In this document: piece after piece, positions 55,565-64,000 of the stretch
Numbering within the stretch: position 1 is the first letter of the stretch
Layout: every line of letters begins with the position of its first letter
Assembly (NCBI RefSeq): GCF_014698065.1
Contig: NZ_JACJSI010000007.1
Span: 62,001-126,000 of the forward strand
Length of the DNA stretch: 64,000 nt
Direction of reading: 5' to 3'
Source: Nostoc flagelliforme FACHB-838
Lineage (GTDB): Bacteria > Cyanobacteriota > Cyanobacteriia > Cyanobacteriales > Nostocaceae
Notes under the pieces: generated by a model
Told to the model about the DNA's origin: nothing
Seen by the model: the letters and a program-made list of their open reading frames with translations, nothing else
The model's database searches: none
Made by a program: the position numbers and the translations under genes

Positions 55565-55787
55565 TCTCCTCTCGATTGCTTTAAAAAATTCAATAACTTA
55601 ATTACAAAACCCGCAATCGATCATATCTGGCTATGGACTGTTAGATTTAATTTACTTAACAAAATTATAAGAAAAGACATAAAAACGTAAAATAGGGGCA
55701 TAGGGCAATAATCAATAGTTCTTCTTACCTTACTTCCCCTGCTCCCTCATCTCCCCAATCCTCAAATCCCCAATCCCCCAACCGAAA
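55565..55787. other. Spacer with low-complexity pyrimidine run
   Basis: About 220 bases upstream of both psb30 and the YkgJ gene. ACTTCCCCTGCTCCCTCATCTCC at about 55733-55756 belongs to the CTGCTCCCC family. The promoter of psb30 should lie around 55580-55640; no clear boxes were picked. Confidence 0.5.
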
Positions 55788-56138
55788 ATGTCAACTTGGC
55801 AATGTGTAAAGCAATGTGGAGCCTGCTGTAATCTTGATCCAGCAGAACGTCCAGATTTGGATGAGTATCTCTCACCGCCAGAACTAGAACTCTACCTCAG
55901 CATGGTAGGCGAAGGCGGATGGTGCGTTAACTTCGACCATACTACGCGAGAATGCCGCATCTACTCAGAGCGTCCTCGCTTCTGCCGTGTCGAATCAGAA
56001 GTGTTTCAAGATATGTATGGAGTTGAACCAGAAGAAGTTAATGATTTTGCTATCGACTGCTGTCGCCAGCAAATAGAGGCAGTATATGGCGATCGCAGTC
56101 TGGAAATACTACGCTTCAATCAAGCTGTTGGGCTGTGA
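55788..56138 (+). CDS. YkgJ-family cysteine cluster protein (UPF0153)
   Basis: A 116-residue protein with eight or more cysteines arranged as in the YkgJ/UPF0153 zinc-iron chelating family: CVKQCGACC at residues 5-13, WCVNFDHTTRECRIY and RPRFCRVE in the middle and DCCRQQIEA near the end. A metal-binding structural or assembly role is assumed for the family, without a defined reaction. No operon partner is adjacent. Confidence 0.9.
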   Translation: MSTWQCVKQCGACCNLDPAERPDLDEYLSPPELELYLSMVGEGGWCVNFDHTTRECRIYSERPRFCRVESEVFQDMYGVEPEEVNDFAIDCCRQQIEAVYGDRSLEILRFNQAVGL

Positions 56139-56233
56139 CATTCCCAGTCCTCGTTTTAGTATCTAGAATTGCAATTTATTACAACAATCTGAGAATATGA
56201 TAGAAATATGAAAACAACCTCGCAACCAAACTA

Positions 56234-56671
56234 TTGCCTGTGAAACTTGATTCTGCTTCTTTGGGCATTTCTGGCATATCTCAGACTGAGATCGAGCTAG
56301 AACTGAAAGACAGCAACGATTTTAACTTAGCTCCTGCGATCACTCCATCAGTTCAGCCTGTAGTTGCCGATAGTCCTCAAAAGCAGCAATCAGCGCTAGT
56401 AGTTTTTGGTACAACTTTTGTAACTATTTTTCTGGCAGAAATTGGAGATAAAACTCAGCTATCCACCCTATTAATGAGTGCAGAATCTCATTCGCCTTGG
56501 GTGGTGTTTATCGGATCGGCGGCGGCGCTGATAACCACCAGCTTATTAGGCGTACTTTTAGGTAGTTGGATAGCCAACCGACTCAGCCCAAAAACTGTAG
56601 AAAAATCAGCAGGTATGATGTTGTTGGTGATTTCCCTAATGCTGTTTTGGGATGTATTTACTAGTCATTAG
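56234..56671 (+). CDS. Half-size TMEM165/GDT1-type cation exporter, subunit 1
   Basis: A 145-residue membrane protein with the GDT1 family signature FLAEIGDKTQLSTLLM (Glu-x-Gly-Asp-Lys, metal-binding) at about residues 70-85 and about three helices, i.e. one half of the usual six-helix protein. A soluble N-terminal tail of about 50 residues precedes it. GTG at 56240 is an alternative start. The next gene is a second half-size copy, so the pair probably forms a heterodimer. Synechocystis Mnx, the full-length relative, exports manganese; here Mn or Ca transport is inferred. Confidence 0.88.
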   Translation: MPVKLDSASLGISGISQTEIELELKDSNDFNLAPAITPSVQPVVADSPQKQQSALVVFGTTFVTIFLAEIGDKTQLSTLLMSAESHSPWVVFIGSAAALITTSLLGVLLGSWIANRLSPKTVEKSAGMMLLVISLMLFWDVFTSH

Positions 56672-56677
56672 TCATTC

Positions 56678-56738
56678 TCCCCCTGCCTCCCCTGCCTCCC
56701 CTGCTTCCCCATCTCCTCCACTCCCCACTCCCCCTTAA
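56678..56738. repeat. Low-complexity CCCTGCCTCCCCTGC run between the two half transporters
   Basis: CTCCCCCTGCCTCCCCTGCC units fill the 70-base gap between the two GDT1 genes. It belongs to the same low-complexity family and, given the position, probably invaded an operon. Confidence 0.65.
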
Positions 56739-56742
56739 TAAT

Positions 56743-57045
56743 ATGGATTGGCATCTTTTAGGACTGAGCTTTATTACAGTTTTTTTATCAGAATTGGGTG
56801 ACAAAAGTCAGCTAGCGGCGATCGCACTTTCAGGGCGTTGTAATTCTCCGCGTGCAGTATTTTTTGGTGCAGCAGGTGCATTGCTGTTGACAAGCCTGTT
56901 GGGATCATTGGCAGGGGGTGCAGTAGCTGAATTATTACCTACGCGCGTGTTAAAAGCGATCGCTGCTGTGGGATTTGCGATACTTGCTGCACGCCTTCTG
57001 TTATTTAAGAATGAGCCATCGGCAGATTCTGAACAAATACCTTAA
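56743..57045 (+). CDS. Half-size TMEM165/GDT1-type cation exporter, subunit 2
   Basis: A 100-residue protein with the second family signature FLSELGDKSQLAAIAL at about residues 14-29 and three membrane helices (about 1-30, 41-65, 70-92). It has no N-terminal tail and corresponds to the C-terminal half of full-length GDT1/Mnx proteins. The 71-base gap to the upstream half gene suggests cotranscription. Together the two would recreate the six-helix two-motif transporter. Confidence 0.88.
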   Translation: MDWHLLGLSFITVFLSELGDKSQLAAIALSGRCNSPRAVFFGAAGALLLTSLLGSLAGGAVAELLPTRVLKAIAAVGFAILAARLLLFKNEPSADSEQIP

Positions 57046-57047
57046 AC

Positions 57048-57125
57048 AAGAATCCAGGAATCAGAATTATTCTTTGTGGGCGATTAGAATCCGCCAATGT
57101 TTTAAACTAATAGTTCTGAATTCTT
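57048..57125. repeat. Decayed copy of the GAATCCAGGAATCAGAATT element
   Basis: AGAATCCAGGAATCAGAATT at the left and TAGTTCTGAATTCTTC at the right are imperfect inverted repeats and resemble the ends of the elements at 8630-8816 and 18165-18242, with the interior AATCCGCCAATGTTTT matching the AGCAATGTTTT of the first copy. It lies between the convergent transporter and cobalamin-binding genes. Confidence 0.55.
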
Positions 57126-57127
57126 CT

Positions 57128-58054
57128 TTACATAGTTTCCCAACCAGTTCCTTTGTAGCCGTATTGAAAAATTTCTGGATGCAGAATTTCGGCCAAAATT
57201 TCTAGAGAATCTACCAGTCGGGGCCCTGGACGATTGAAGTAGGAATTGCCATCAGTGATGTAGACCCTACCAGTTTCCGTAGCGTGCAGTTTTTGCCACT
57301 CTGGACGTTGAGTTAACAAATTGGCTTCTTGGCGAGTACGATTTAAATCAAAGCCACAAGGCATAAAAACAATTACATCAGGATCAGTTGTTACTAGTGT
57401 TTCCCACGGCAAAATTGGAGAAGGCTGACCTGTAGTGCAAAATAGAGACTGTCCTCCTGCTAAGTTAACCAATTCAGGAATCCAATTCGCAGCAACCATC
57501 AAAGGATCAGTCCACTCGATACAAACGACAGTAGGCACTTCATTTAAAGAAAGTCCTTGGATTTTTTGCTGACAAATTTTGACGCGAGCTTCTAAATTTT
57601 CTAAGACTTTTAGTGAGTCTACACCAAATATATTGCTGACTCGCTCAATGTCAGTCCACACATCCTCGAGAATATTGGGTTGTAAAGAAATAATTTGGGG
57701 TTTACTGTCAATGAGTGTGGCAACTGCCTTTTCGACTTCGTGTAAACTGACAGCACAAACATCGCACTGGTCTTGAGTGAGAATGTGGGTAGGCTGCAAC
57801 TGCTCTAAAACATCTGTTTTGATTTCATAAATACTAAGAGCAGATTGCAATAAATTGTTCACTTCATCGTTAATTTGGCTGCTGGAGGCATTAGAGTTTA
57901 AACGTGCTTGGGTACAAATGGGGCGATTTTGGATTTCTGGAGGGTAATCGCATTCGTGCGATCGCCCCACAATAGCATTAACCAACCCTAGCGTCGCTAA
58001 AATCTCTGTTCCACCGGGAATTAAAGAAACAATTCTCACATCACTTTCTGTCAT
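57128..58054 (-). CDS. Cobalamin-binding (BtuF-like) periplasmic-fold protein
   Basis: A 308-residue cluster A-III-type binding protein. It has RIVSLIPGGTEILATLGLVN and VGRSHECDYP at the N terminus and VIVFMPCGFDLNRT and YFNRPGPRLVDSLEILAEIL near the C terminus, as in BtuF-like proteins. A GGAGGTGGAG ribosome site lies directly before the ATG at 58052-58054, fixing the start. It has no signal peptide, so it may be a cytoplasmic version, as often found in cyanobacteria; the ligand is inferred from the family only. Confidence 0.85.
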   Translation of the reverse strand: MTESDVRIVSLIPGGTEILATLGLVNAIVGRSHECDYPPEIQNRPICTQARLNSNASSSQINDEVNNLLQSALSIYEIKTDVLEQLQPTHILTQDQCDVCAVSLHEVEKAVATLIDSKPQIISLQPNILEDVWTDIERVSNIFGVDSLKVLENLEARVKICQQKIQGLSLNEVPTVVCIEWTDPLMVAANWIPELVNLAGGQSLFCTTGQPSPILPWETLVTTDPDVIVFMPCGFDLNRTRQEANLLTQRPEWQKLHATETGRVYITDGNSYFNRPGPRLVDSLEILAEILHPEIFQYGYKGTGWETM

Positions 58055-58550
58055 CGCTCCACCTCCGTAAAAGCTGCCTTTACCTTAATTTTGGCAGAAT
58101 TTGAGTCATTAGGTATCTTTCTCTAGGAGAATTAAGGGTGTTTTGCTAGTCACCACTAAGCAAGAAATTTTACTGGGCATTGGGGGCTGGGGACTAGGGA
58201 TTAAAGATTAAGAATTAAGTATTAAGGACTAATAAAAATTTTCTCAGTCCCCAGACCTAAATTCAAAATATTATACTAATTAATAGTATCTTTAGTTCAT
58301 AGTGGAATTACTTGAGAGTAAAACTATTTGAAATGCTAATTATCCCCTGGCAAAAACCATAAGTATGAAGTAACAAAAGTAATTAGTAAAATCTTGCTTG
58401 GAACGAGTTAGCCAGAATTATAAGATTTGATTAGAAAAATTATACTTTCCGGTTCTGAAAAACCATGTCTCGTAGTTGTAGTTATACAAAGGCAGTTCTA
58501 CTTTTTGCGTATAGCTGTAAGGCAAAATTATTTCTTCTTGAGGGCAACTA
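58055..58550. other. Intergenic region with GGGGACTAGGG repeat
   Basis: About 500 bases between divergent genes. GGCATTGGGGGCTGGGGACTAGGG at about 58177-58200 is the low-complexity family; the rest is AT-rich. No cobalamin riboswitch is seen upstream of the cobalamin-binding gene. Confidence 0.55.
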
Positions 58551-60743
58551 ATGCAGGTGGTTTCAGCTAGAGATATTACAGAGTACAACCCGACCCAAGA
58601 TGCTTTAAAAAGCAGAGAAAATAGTCGGCGAAAACAAAGCCAGACGCTAGTACAGCTAGCAAGAAGCAAGACATTTCAGCAAGGTAATCTCAATGCGGCG
58701 TTGAGGGAAATCACAGAAACTACTGCTGGGACGCTCTTAGTAGAGCGAGTTGGCGTATGGTTATATAATGAAGAACGTTCCAAAATTGAATGCATAAATT
58801 TGTATGATGTGAGGACTAAAAAGCATACTTTTGGTAACTCGCTTTCAAAAACAGATTTTCCTGCTTATTTCCAGGCTTTACAAGAGGAACGTACCATTGC
58901 AGCAGATGATGCCGTAAATGATACTAGAACCCAAGAATTATCTGAATCTTATCTTTCAGTTATGGGCATTACGTCCCTATTGGATGCACCAATTTGGGTA
59001 GAGGGTCGTTTGGTAGGTGTAGTGTGTCACGAACACGTAGGCAAAGGTCGCCAATGGACTTTAGAAGAAGAGACTTTTGCTGGTTCGATTGCAGATTTTG
59101 TGACGCTGGCTATAGAAGCGAACGAGCGAAACGTCGTACAGGAAGCACTGCGACAGAGTGAAGCGCAATTCCGGGCGATTTTTGAGCGTTCCTCTATCGG
59201 CATTGGACTGATAGATATGAAAGCACAGATAGTCGATACGAATCTGGCACTATACGAGATTTTAGGATATCGCCGGGAAGAACTATACGGCAAGTGCTTT
59301 ACCGATTACATTTCCACACAAAGGGGGGATTTAAAACTTTACAAACAACTAATTTCAGGAATCCGCACAGACTTAAAAACAACTTCGAGTGATGGGTTGC
59401 AACCCTCCAAACATCAGGAGCAGCTTGTCCAAAGACATCGTATTGAGATGGAAAGACGCTGCATACATCAAAATGGTAGCTTAATTTGGACTCATATTTC
59501 TGTTTCTGTTATACCAGGCAGCAATGGTGAACCTGAGTTTTTTCTAGCGATGATTGAGGACATTACTGAACGCAAGCAAACAGAGTTGAAACTGCGTGCT
59601 TCTCAAGAGGCAGCAGAAGCCGCTAATCAAGCAAAAAGTGAATTTTTAGCAACCATGAGCCATGAGTTGCGGACACCTCTCAATGCGATTATGGGTTTGT
59701 CGCAATTGCTGGAACAAGAAATAGTTGGCTCTCTCAATGAAAAGCAGAACGAATATGTAAATTCTATATATAGTAGTGGTGAACATCTGCTGACACTGAT
59801 TAATGATATTCTTGATTTATCTAAGGTAGAAGCAGGGAAAGAGGAACTGTTACTCTTACCTTTAGCAGTGTCAGATTTATGTAATTATGCCATTTGGACA
59901 GTGCGCGATCGCGCCTTAGAAAAGGGATTGCAACTCACACATGAAATTGAGCAAGAAGCGGATATTTGCATTGCTGATGAACGGCGCATCAAGCAAATGT
60001 TACTTAATCTACTCACCAATGCCATTAAATTCACTTCCGTCGGTCAGGTATCGTTAGTAGTCAAAAAACTACCCCAAGGGATAACGTTTACAGTTTCAGA
60101 TACTGGAATTGGTATAGACTCAAATCAGTTTCAATTTTTATTTGAACCATTTAAACAACTTGATAGTCGGTTAAATCGGCAGTACGAAGGCACTGGTTTG
60201 GGTTTAGCTTTAACACGCAAATTAGCGCGTTTGCACGGTGGAGATGTTACGGTGACATCGACTTTGGGAAAAGGTAGTCAGTTCACTCTGTTTTTACCAA
60301 ATTTAGTGCAACCGGAAGATGAGAGAAATGAAGAAGAAAATTTTACCTTGTTCTCTTCTTCTCCAGTCATTTCCAAAAATAAAACCATTCTGCTTGTGGA
60401 AGGAAATCAAAATACTGCCACAGTATTGCAAGATTATCTTTACACAATTGGCTACCAAGTCAAATGGATAGATAATGGAAATGACTTTTTAAAACAGGCG
60501 CAAAACCTCCAACCAGATTTAGTTTTATTTGATTTCCAGTTAATCAAGGATGTTAAAATCTTGAATTTGCTGAATATCCTTAAACAAGAGCCTGATTGGG
60601 AAGATTTGCCAATTGTAATTATAACCTCTAGTGAACCTTTAGAAGAGGAAATTTCCCAGTTGACGGGTACTGTTAATGACTACCTCATTAAGCCATTTCG
60701 GATAGCGCAGCTAGAGTCGATACTGATGCGATATTTGAGTTAA
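58551..60743 (+). CDS. Hybrid sensor histidine kinase (GAF-PAS-HisKA-HATPase-REC)
   Basis: A 730-residue cytoplasmic kinase without membrane helices. In order: a GAF domain (about 35-195), a PAS-PAC unit (205-345, with [17 protein letters not shown] and [15 protein letters not shown]), a HisKA domain with [15 protein letters not shown] (phospho-acceptor His371), a HATPase with [17 protein letters not shown] and [14 protein letters not shown], and a receiver (619-730) with [12 protein letters not shown] and the KPF motif at LIKPFRIA. In the receiver LLVEGNQN the usual second acidic residue is Gly, which may weaken metal binding. The upstream frame has no ATG closer. Signal unknown. Confidence 0.93.
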   Translation: MQVVSARDITEYNPTQDALKSRENSRRKQSQTLVQLARSKTFQQGNLNAALREITETTAGTLLVERVGVWLYNEERSKIECINLYDVRTKKHTFGNSLSKTDFPAYFQALQEERTIAADDAVNDTRTQELSESYLSVMGITSLLDAPIWVEGRLVGVVCHEHVGKGRQWTLEEETFAGSIADFVTLAIEANERNVVQEALRQSEAQFRAIFERSSIGIGLIDMKAQIVDTNLALYEILGYRREELYGKCFTDYISTQRGDLKLYKQLISGIRTDLKTTSSDGLQPSKHQEQLVQRHRIEMERRCIHQNGSLIWTHISVSVIPGSNGEPEFFLAMIEDITERKQTELKLRASQEAAEAANQAKSEFLATMSHELRTPLNAIMGLSQLLEQEIVGSLNEKQNEYVNSIYSSGEHLLTLINDILDLSKVEAGKEELLLLPLAVSDLCNYAIWTVRDRALEKGLQLTHEIEQEADICIADERRIKQMLLNLLTNAIKFTSVGQVSLVVKKLPQGITFTVSDTGIGIDSNQFQFLFEPFKQLDSRLNRQYEGTGLGLALTRKLARLHGGDVTVTSTLGKGSQFTLFLPNLVQPEDERNEEENFTLFSSSPVISKNKTILLVEGNQNTATVLQDYLYTIGYQVKWIDNGNDFLKQAQNLQPDLVLFDFQLIKDVKILNLLNILKQEPDWEDLPIVIITSSEPLEEEISQLTGTVNDYLIKPFRIAQLESILMRYLS

Positions 60744-60799
60744 TTTTTCATAAAACTGCATTTTTTATAGCTAATTAATAAAAAACATACTATATATTT

Positions 60800-61246
60800 T
60801 TATTTTGACTGTGAGAACTTTTTCCTCATTGTCACATGGATAATGCTGGCTTCTTCAAATCTTTCTCCTTCTTCTAGAAAATCCAATTTTTTGTATAAAT
60901 CTTTCACATATTCTTGAGCATGAATCACTACTTCTGGAATATTTTTGTTAGCTATCACTAGTAGGGCATTTTCCATAATCTTTTTACCAATACCCTTCCC
61001 TCTAGCTGTAGACAAAACAGCAAGCCTTTCTATTTTGGCAGTTTTATCATCTAAATATCTAATTCTAGTAGTACCCACAGCTTCCCCATTTAAATAAGCA
61101 ATTAAATGATCGGATATTTCATCATTGCCATCAAATTCTAAAGCGGAATCTACACCTTGTTCTTCCTGAAAAACTGATATTCTAATTGCTTTAATGGCAG
61201 TAAAATCTTCAGGAAATTTAACAATTTTTATAGTTAAGTTAATCAT
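60800..61246 (-). CDS. GNAT-family N-acetyltransferase
   Basis: A 148-residue acetyltransferase of the GNAT fold: IKAIRISVFQEEQGVDSALE, DHLIAYLNGEAVGTTRIRYL, then the acetyl-CoA loop RLAVLSTARGKGIGKKIM (the R/QxxGxG/A motif as RGKGIG) and VVIHAQEYVKDLYKKLDF. It resembles the ElaA/YjcF-like group. The substrate is unknown. Confidence 0.88.
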   Translation of the reverse strand: MINLTIKIVKFPEDFTAIKAIRISVFQEEQGVDSALEFDGNDEISDHLIAYLNGEAVGTTRIRYLDDKTAKIERLAVLSTARGKGIGKKIMENALLVIANKNIPEVVIHAQEYVKDLYKKLDFLEEGERFEEASIIHVTMRKKFSQSK

Positions 61247-61282
61247 AAATTAATACTATTTAGTTAAAGATTGTTGATGGTA

Positions 61283-61337
61283 TTTTATGGGTATAGAGAG
61301 ATTACATTGCAACGTCTCTACACCCATAAAAAGGTAG
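61283..61337. repeat. Hairpin repeats in the space after pruA
   Basis: ATGGGTATAGAGAGATTAC pairs imperfectly with GCAACGTCTCTACACCCAT, the common GTAGAGACG-type dispersed palindrome, and is followed by a perfect GGTAGGCA / TGCCTACC hairpin at about 61333-61351. They may serve as the end of the pruA transcript on the minus strand. Confidence 0.65.
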
Positions 61338-61358
61338 GCAATGCCTACCCTAGACGAT

Positions 61359-64000
61359 TTAATCTGCACCTTCAATTGGTGCAAAACCTTGACGCTGAAT
61401 ATTTTCTGTCACCGCGCGTGGTTCCAAAAATTGCAGTAGGTAATCAGGGCCACCTGCTTTTGAACCTACTCCAGAAAGTTTGAATCCACCAAAGGGTTGC
61501 CGTCCAACGATCGCTCCGGTAATATTGCGGTTGATGTACAAATTACCGACTTCAAACTCTGTCTGCGCCTGCTGAATATGGGAAGGTGTTCGAGAATAAA
61601 GTCCACCAGTTAAAGCGTAATTAGTACCATTGGCGACTGCTAACGCTTCCTGGAAATCTTTCACCCGAATTACTGCCAGCACAGGGCCAAAAATTTCTTG
61701 CTGGGAAATTACCGCGTTTGGCGATACTTCGCTAAAAATGACTGGGCCGATAAAATATCCTTGTTCGGGTGCTGGTAATTCTAATGCTACTTCTGCTTCT
61801 GCCTTACCCTTCTCAATATACTCGCGGATGCGATCGCGGGCATTAGCATCAATCACTGGCCCAACTTGTGTACTTGGTAACTCTGCTTCCCCAATGTTCA
61901 AGGATTTTGTCGCTTCTACCAATCGCTGCACAAAGGCATCATAAATCGGTTGCAGTACAATCACCCTGGAGGCGGCAGAACATTTTTGACCGCTGTAACC
62001 AAATGCCGACTGCACTACCCCCACAACGGCTTGGTCTAAATCAGCACTTTCATCGACAATAATGGCATTTTTGCCACCCATTTCCGCAATCACCCGTTTC
62101 ATGTGCTTTTGTCCGGGTTTCAAAGTTGCCGCTTCTGCGTAAATTCGACAACCGACTTCTTGGGAACCCGTAAAGGCAATTACATGAGTATCTGGATGAT
62201 TTACCAAATAAGCGCCGACTTGGGAACCCTTGCCAGGTACGTATTGAAATACACCTTTGGGGAAACCAGCCTCGATTAAGATTTCTGTGAGTTTTGCCGT
62301 AATTACAGAAGATGTTTCTGCCGGTTTAAGGAGAGTACAATTGCCTGAAACCAAAGCTGCGACAGTCATTCCACAAGCGATCGCTAGCGGGAAATTCCAG
62401 GGAGAAATTACTACAACAATACCGCGTGGTTGGTAAATATAACGGTTAGTTTCGCCTGGAATGTCGTAATTAAAACCTTCGTCTAACCGTTCTATCTCAT
62501 CAGCGTAGTACCGACAGAAATCTATCGCTTCCGAAACCTCTCCATCAGCTTCCTTAAGTGGTTTCCCAACTTCCAAAACCATCCAAGCCGATAATTCAGC
62601 GCGGCGGAGTTCCATCAAATCACCCGCTTTCCGCAAAATATCAGCGCGTTGTTTAGCTGGTGTTTTCCTCCATCCAGGAAATGCCGCTTTAGCAGCTTGC
62701 ATTGCCTGTTCCGCCTGTTCAACACTGATCAATCCAACTTTACCAACTACCTCACTGAAATTAGAAGGATTGAGAGAATCGACAAATTCCGGCGTATTAA
62801 CATATTCGCCATTAATCAACGGCAAATAAGTTTTACCCAATTGTTGGCGAACCCTTTGGAAAGCCTGCGCCGTCTTCGTTCTCACCTCTTCCTCAGCATA
62901 ATCAGTATCAGCAGCACCGAGAAAATGAGAGTGAGGAGTTAAAGAGTTCTTTTCATCTTTGACAATCGGCGGCGCTAGTAACTCTTCAATCGGTCTATTT
63001 TCGAGATTTTGCCGTAAAAAAGAACTATTAGCGGTATTTTCCAACAACCGCCGAATTAAATACGCCATCCCCGGCAACAATTCACCGTAAGGGCAGTAAA
63101 CTCTGACTCGATAACCCTTGTCAACCAATGCCTTGGCAACTTTATCACCCATACCGTAAAGGACTTGTAATTCAAAGCGACGGCGGGGGACATTTAAACT
63201 TTCAGCTATGGCAATGGCGCGAGAGTGCGATCGCACATTATGGCTACCAATGGCAGAATACACATAATCATGATTTTCTAGCAATAACTGAGTGATGGTT
63301 TCAAAATTAGCATCAGTTGCTGCTTTGTCGTTGTAAACTGGCTGTGGCCAATGCTTTTGCGCTGCTTTGATAGTTTCCTGATCCCAATATGCGCCTTTCA
63401 CCAAGCGGATTGTTAGAGGATAACCGCGCTGTTTCAACCAAGAAATTACGTCTTTGACATCTTGTTCGCTATCACGCAGATATGCTTGGATGGTTATACC
63501 AATATCTGTGCGTTGCCGAAATTCTTCTAGTAACAGTTTTTTCAGGATGCTGAGAGTTATATCTTTGTAGGCATACTGTTCCATATCAAAATGGACAGCT
63601 GCGCCTAATTCTTTAGCACGACGTAAGAGAATACGAATGCGATCGCTAACTCGCTCCTCACTACCCTTAGCATCTAATGGGTCAAATTGCGAATAAAACG
63701 CCGTTAACTTCACAGAAACCTGAACTTTTGGGATGGTTTCGCCATCAGCCTCATCAATAGCTGGGATAGCTGGCCAATTCTTCGATGCTTCCACCAATTG
63801 TTGCATTAATTCTAGATAGCGTTCTAGATAAGATTGCGCTTCGGCTTCGGTAATCACCGCTTCACCAAGTAAATCGATGGTGAAAGCCATTTTCTCTTTT
63901 CGCAGTCGTTCAACTGTTTTGATGACTTGTTTAATATTTTCCCCAGAAATATATTTATGAGCAAGAGTCTCAACGGCTGTACCAACAGTTGTAGCAGCAA
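61359..64000 (-). CDS. Proline dehydrogenase / L-glutamate gamma-semialdehyde dehydrogenase (partial)
   Basis: The minus-strand frame continues upstream of the Met at 63888-63890 through AVETLAHKYISGEN to the window edge, so only the last about 880 residues are seen; the full protein is expected near 990. The proline dehydrogenase half shows VQVSVKLTAFYSQFDP, RLVKGAYWD and RRFELQVLYGMGD. The aldehyde dehydrogenase half has ISPWNFPLAIACGMT, AFTGSQEVG, the general-base Glu in AEMGGKNAIIVD and the catalytic Cys in GYSGQKCSAA. Together they turn proline into glutamate, with FAD and NAD as cofactors. The two-domain layout is PutA-like without the DNA-binding part (in what is visible). Confidence 0.95.
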   Translation of the reverse strand, partial: AATTVGTAVETLAHKYISGENIKQVIKTVERLRKEKMAFTIDLLGEAVITEAEAQSYLERYLELMQQLVEASKNWPAIPAIDEADGETIPKVQVSVKLTAFYSQFDPLDAKGSEERVSDRIRILLRRAKELGAAVHFDMEQYAYKDITLSILKKLLLEEFRQRTDIGITIQAYLRDSEQDVKDVISWLKQRGYPLTIRLVKGAYWDQETIKAAQKHWPQPVYNDKAATDANFETITQLLLENHDYVYSAIGSHNVRSHSRAIAIAESLNVPRRRFELQVLYGMGDKVAKALVDKGYRVRVYCPYGELLPGMAYLIRRLLENTANSSFLRQNLENRPIEELLAPPIVKDEKNSLTPHSHFLGAADTDYAEEEVRTKTAQAFQRVRQQLGKTYLPLINGEYVNTPEFVDSLNPSNFSEVVGKVGLISVEQAEQAMQAAKAAFPGWRKTPAKQRADILRKAGDLMELRRAELSAWMVLEVGKPLKEADGEVSEAIDFCRYYADEIERLDEGFNYDIPGETNRYIYQPRGIVVVISPWNFPLAIACGMTVAALVSGNCTLLKPAETSSVITAKLTEILIEAGFPKGVFQYVPGKGSQVGAYLVNHPDTHVIAFTGSQEVGCRIYAEAATLKPGQKHMKRVIAEMGGKNAIIVDESADLDQAVVGVVQSAFGYSGQKCSAASRVIVLQPIYDAFVQRLVEATKSLNIGEAELPSTQVGPVIDANARDRIREYIEKGKAEAEVALELPAPEQGYFIGPVIFSEVSPNAVISQQEIFGPVLAVIRVKDFQEALAVANGTNYALTGGLYSRTPSHIQQAQTEFEVGNLYINRNITGAIVGRQPFGGFKLSGVGSKAGGPDYLLQFLEPRAVTENIQRQGFAPIEGAD

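Noticed and set aside
55419-55690. Plus-strand small frames over psb30
   Set aside because: They are antisense to the clearly conserved Psb30 sequence on the minus strand.

Overview
The window looks like chromosomal DNA of a filamentous, Nostoc-like cyanobacterium. The evidence is the very frequent HIP1 palindrome GCGATCGC, oxygenic-photosynthesis genes (ycf3 at 15137-15658 and the tiny psb30 at 55412-55555), typical cyanobacterial families (Slr1339-type protein, DUF4347 adhesin, CoaR/CoaT, GDT1/Mnx-like transporters, IS701-type transposase) and the dense short intergenic repeats usual in Nostocales. No rRNA, tRNA or CRISPR array was found. The species assignment is inference.

Layout. 1-4.2 kb: the end of a PIN-domain gene, leuB, a small unknown gene, the prepilin peptidase and accD. 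4.2-10.4 kb: an MFS transporter, a decayed hybrid sensor kinase, a Ser/Thr kinase with C-terminal repeats and a membrane-anchored GTPase-DUF697 protein. 10.7-20.7 kb: a mixed run of housekeeping and unknown genes (carotenoid oxygenase, acyltransferase, MoaD-like, gatC, ycf3, HMCES/YedK, GST, DUF167-DUF2809, DUF2231, DUF2993, HD hydrolase). 20.9-30.8 kb: unknowns, a CheR methyltransferase, truB, DUF58, a DUF2103-clpS pair and a secreted FAD oxidoreductase. 31-34.8 kb: an unusual 1239-residue chimera of a phosphate-binding-like domain, a membrane helix and three DUF4912 domains, with a 15-bp tandem repeat in one linker. 35.2-38.6 kb: the cobalt sensor/exporter divergon coaR-coaT with a recognisable MerR-type operator. 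38.6-45 kb: regulators (PadR, HxlR), an orphan sugar ABC permease, a nuclease lipoprotein, a ferritin-like protein, an Slr1339-type protein and twin VWA proteins. 45.3-46.2 kb: a scar made of three gene fragments (IS701 transposase, siderophore-binding protein, ABC exporter). 46.5-52.7 kb: a 2060-residue DUF4347/cadherin-like/DUF4114 surface protein. 53.2-64 kb: recJ carrying an in-frame low-complexity insertion, psb30, a YkgJ protein, two half-size GDT1 transporters, a cobalamin-binding protein, a hybrid histidine kinase, a GNAT acetyltransferase and pruA (cut by the window end).

How the genes work together: CoaR senses excess cobalt through a corrin-enzyme-like domain and activates coaT; the two half-size GDT1 proteins probably assemble into one cation (Mn/Ca) exporter; ClpS and its DUF2103 neighbour are a tight pair; DUF167 and DUF2809 overlap. 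Most other genes stand alone, each bounded by repeat-rich spacers. I found no convincing new multi-gene defence or mobile system. The most unusual items are the repeat insertion inside recJ, the DUF4912 chimera with its expanding linker, and the 45-46 kb scar.
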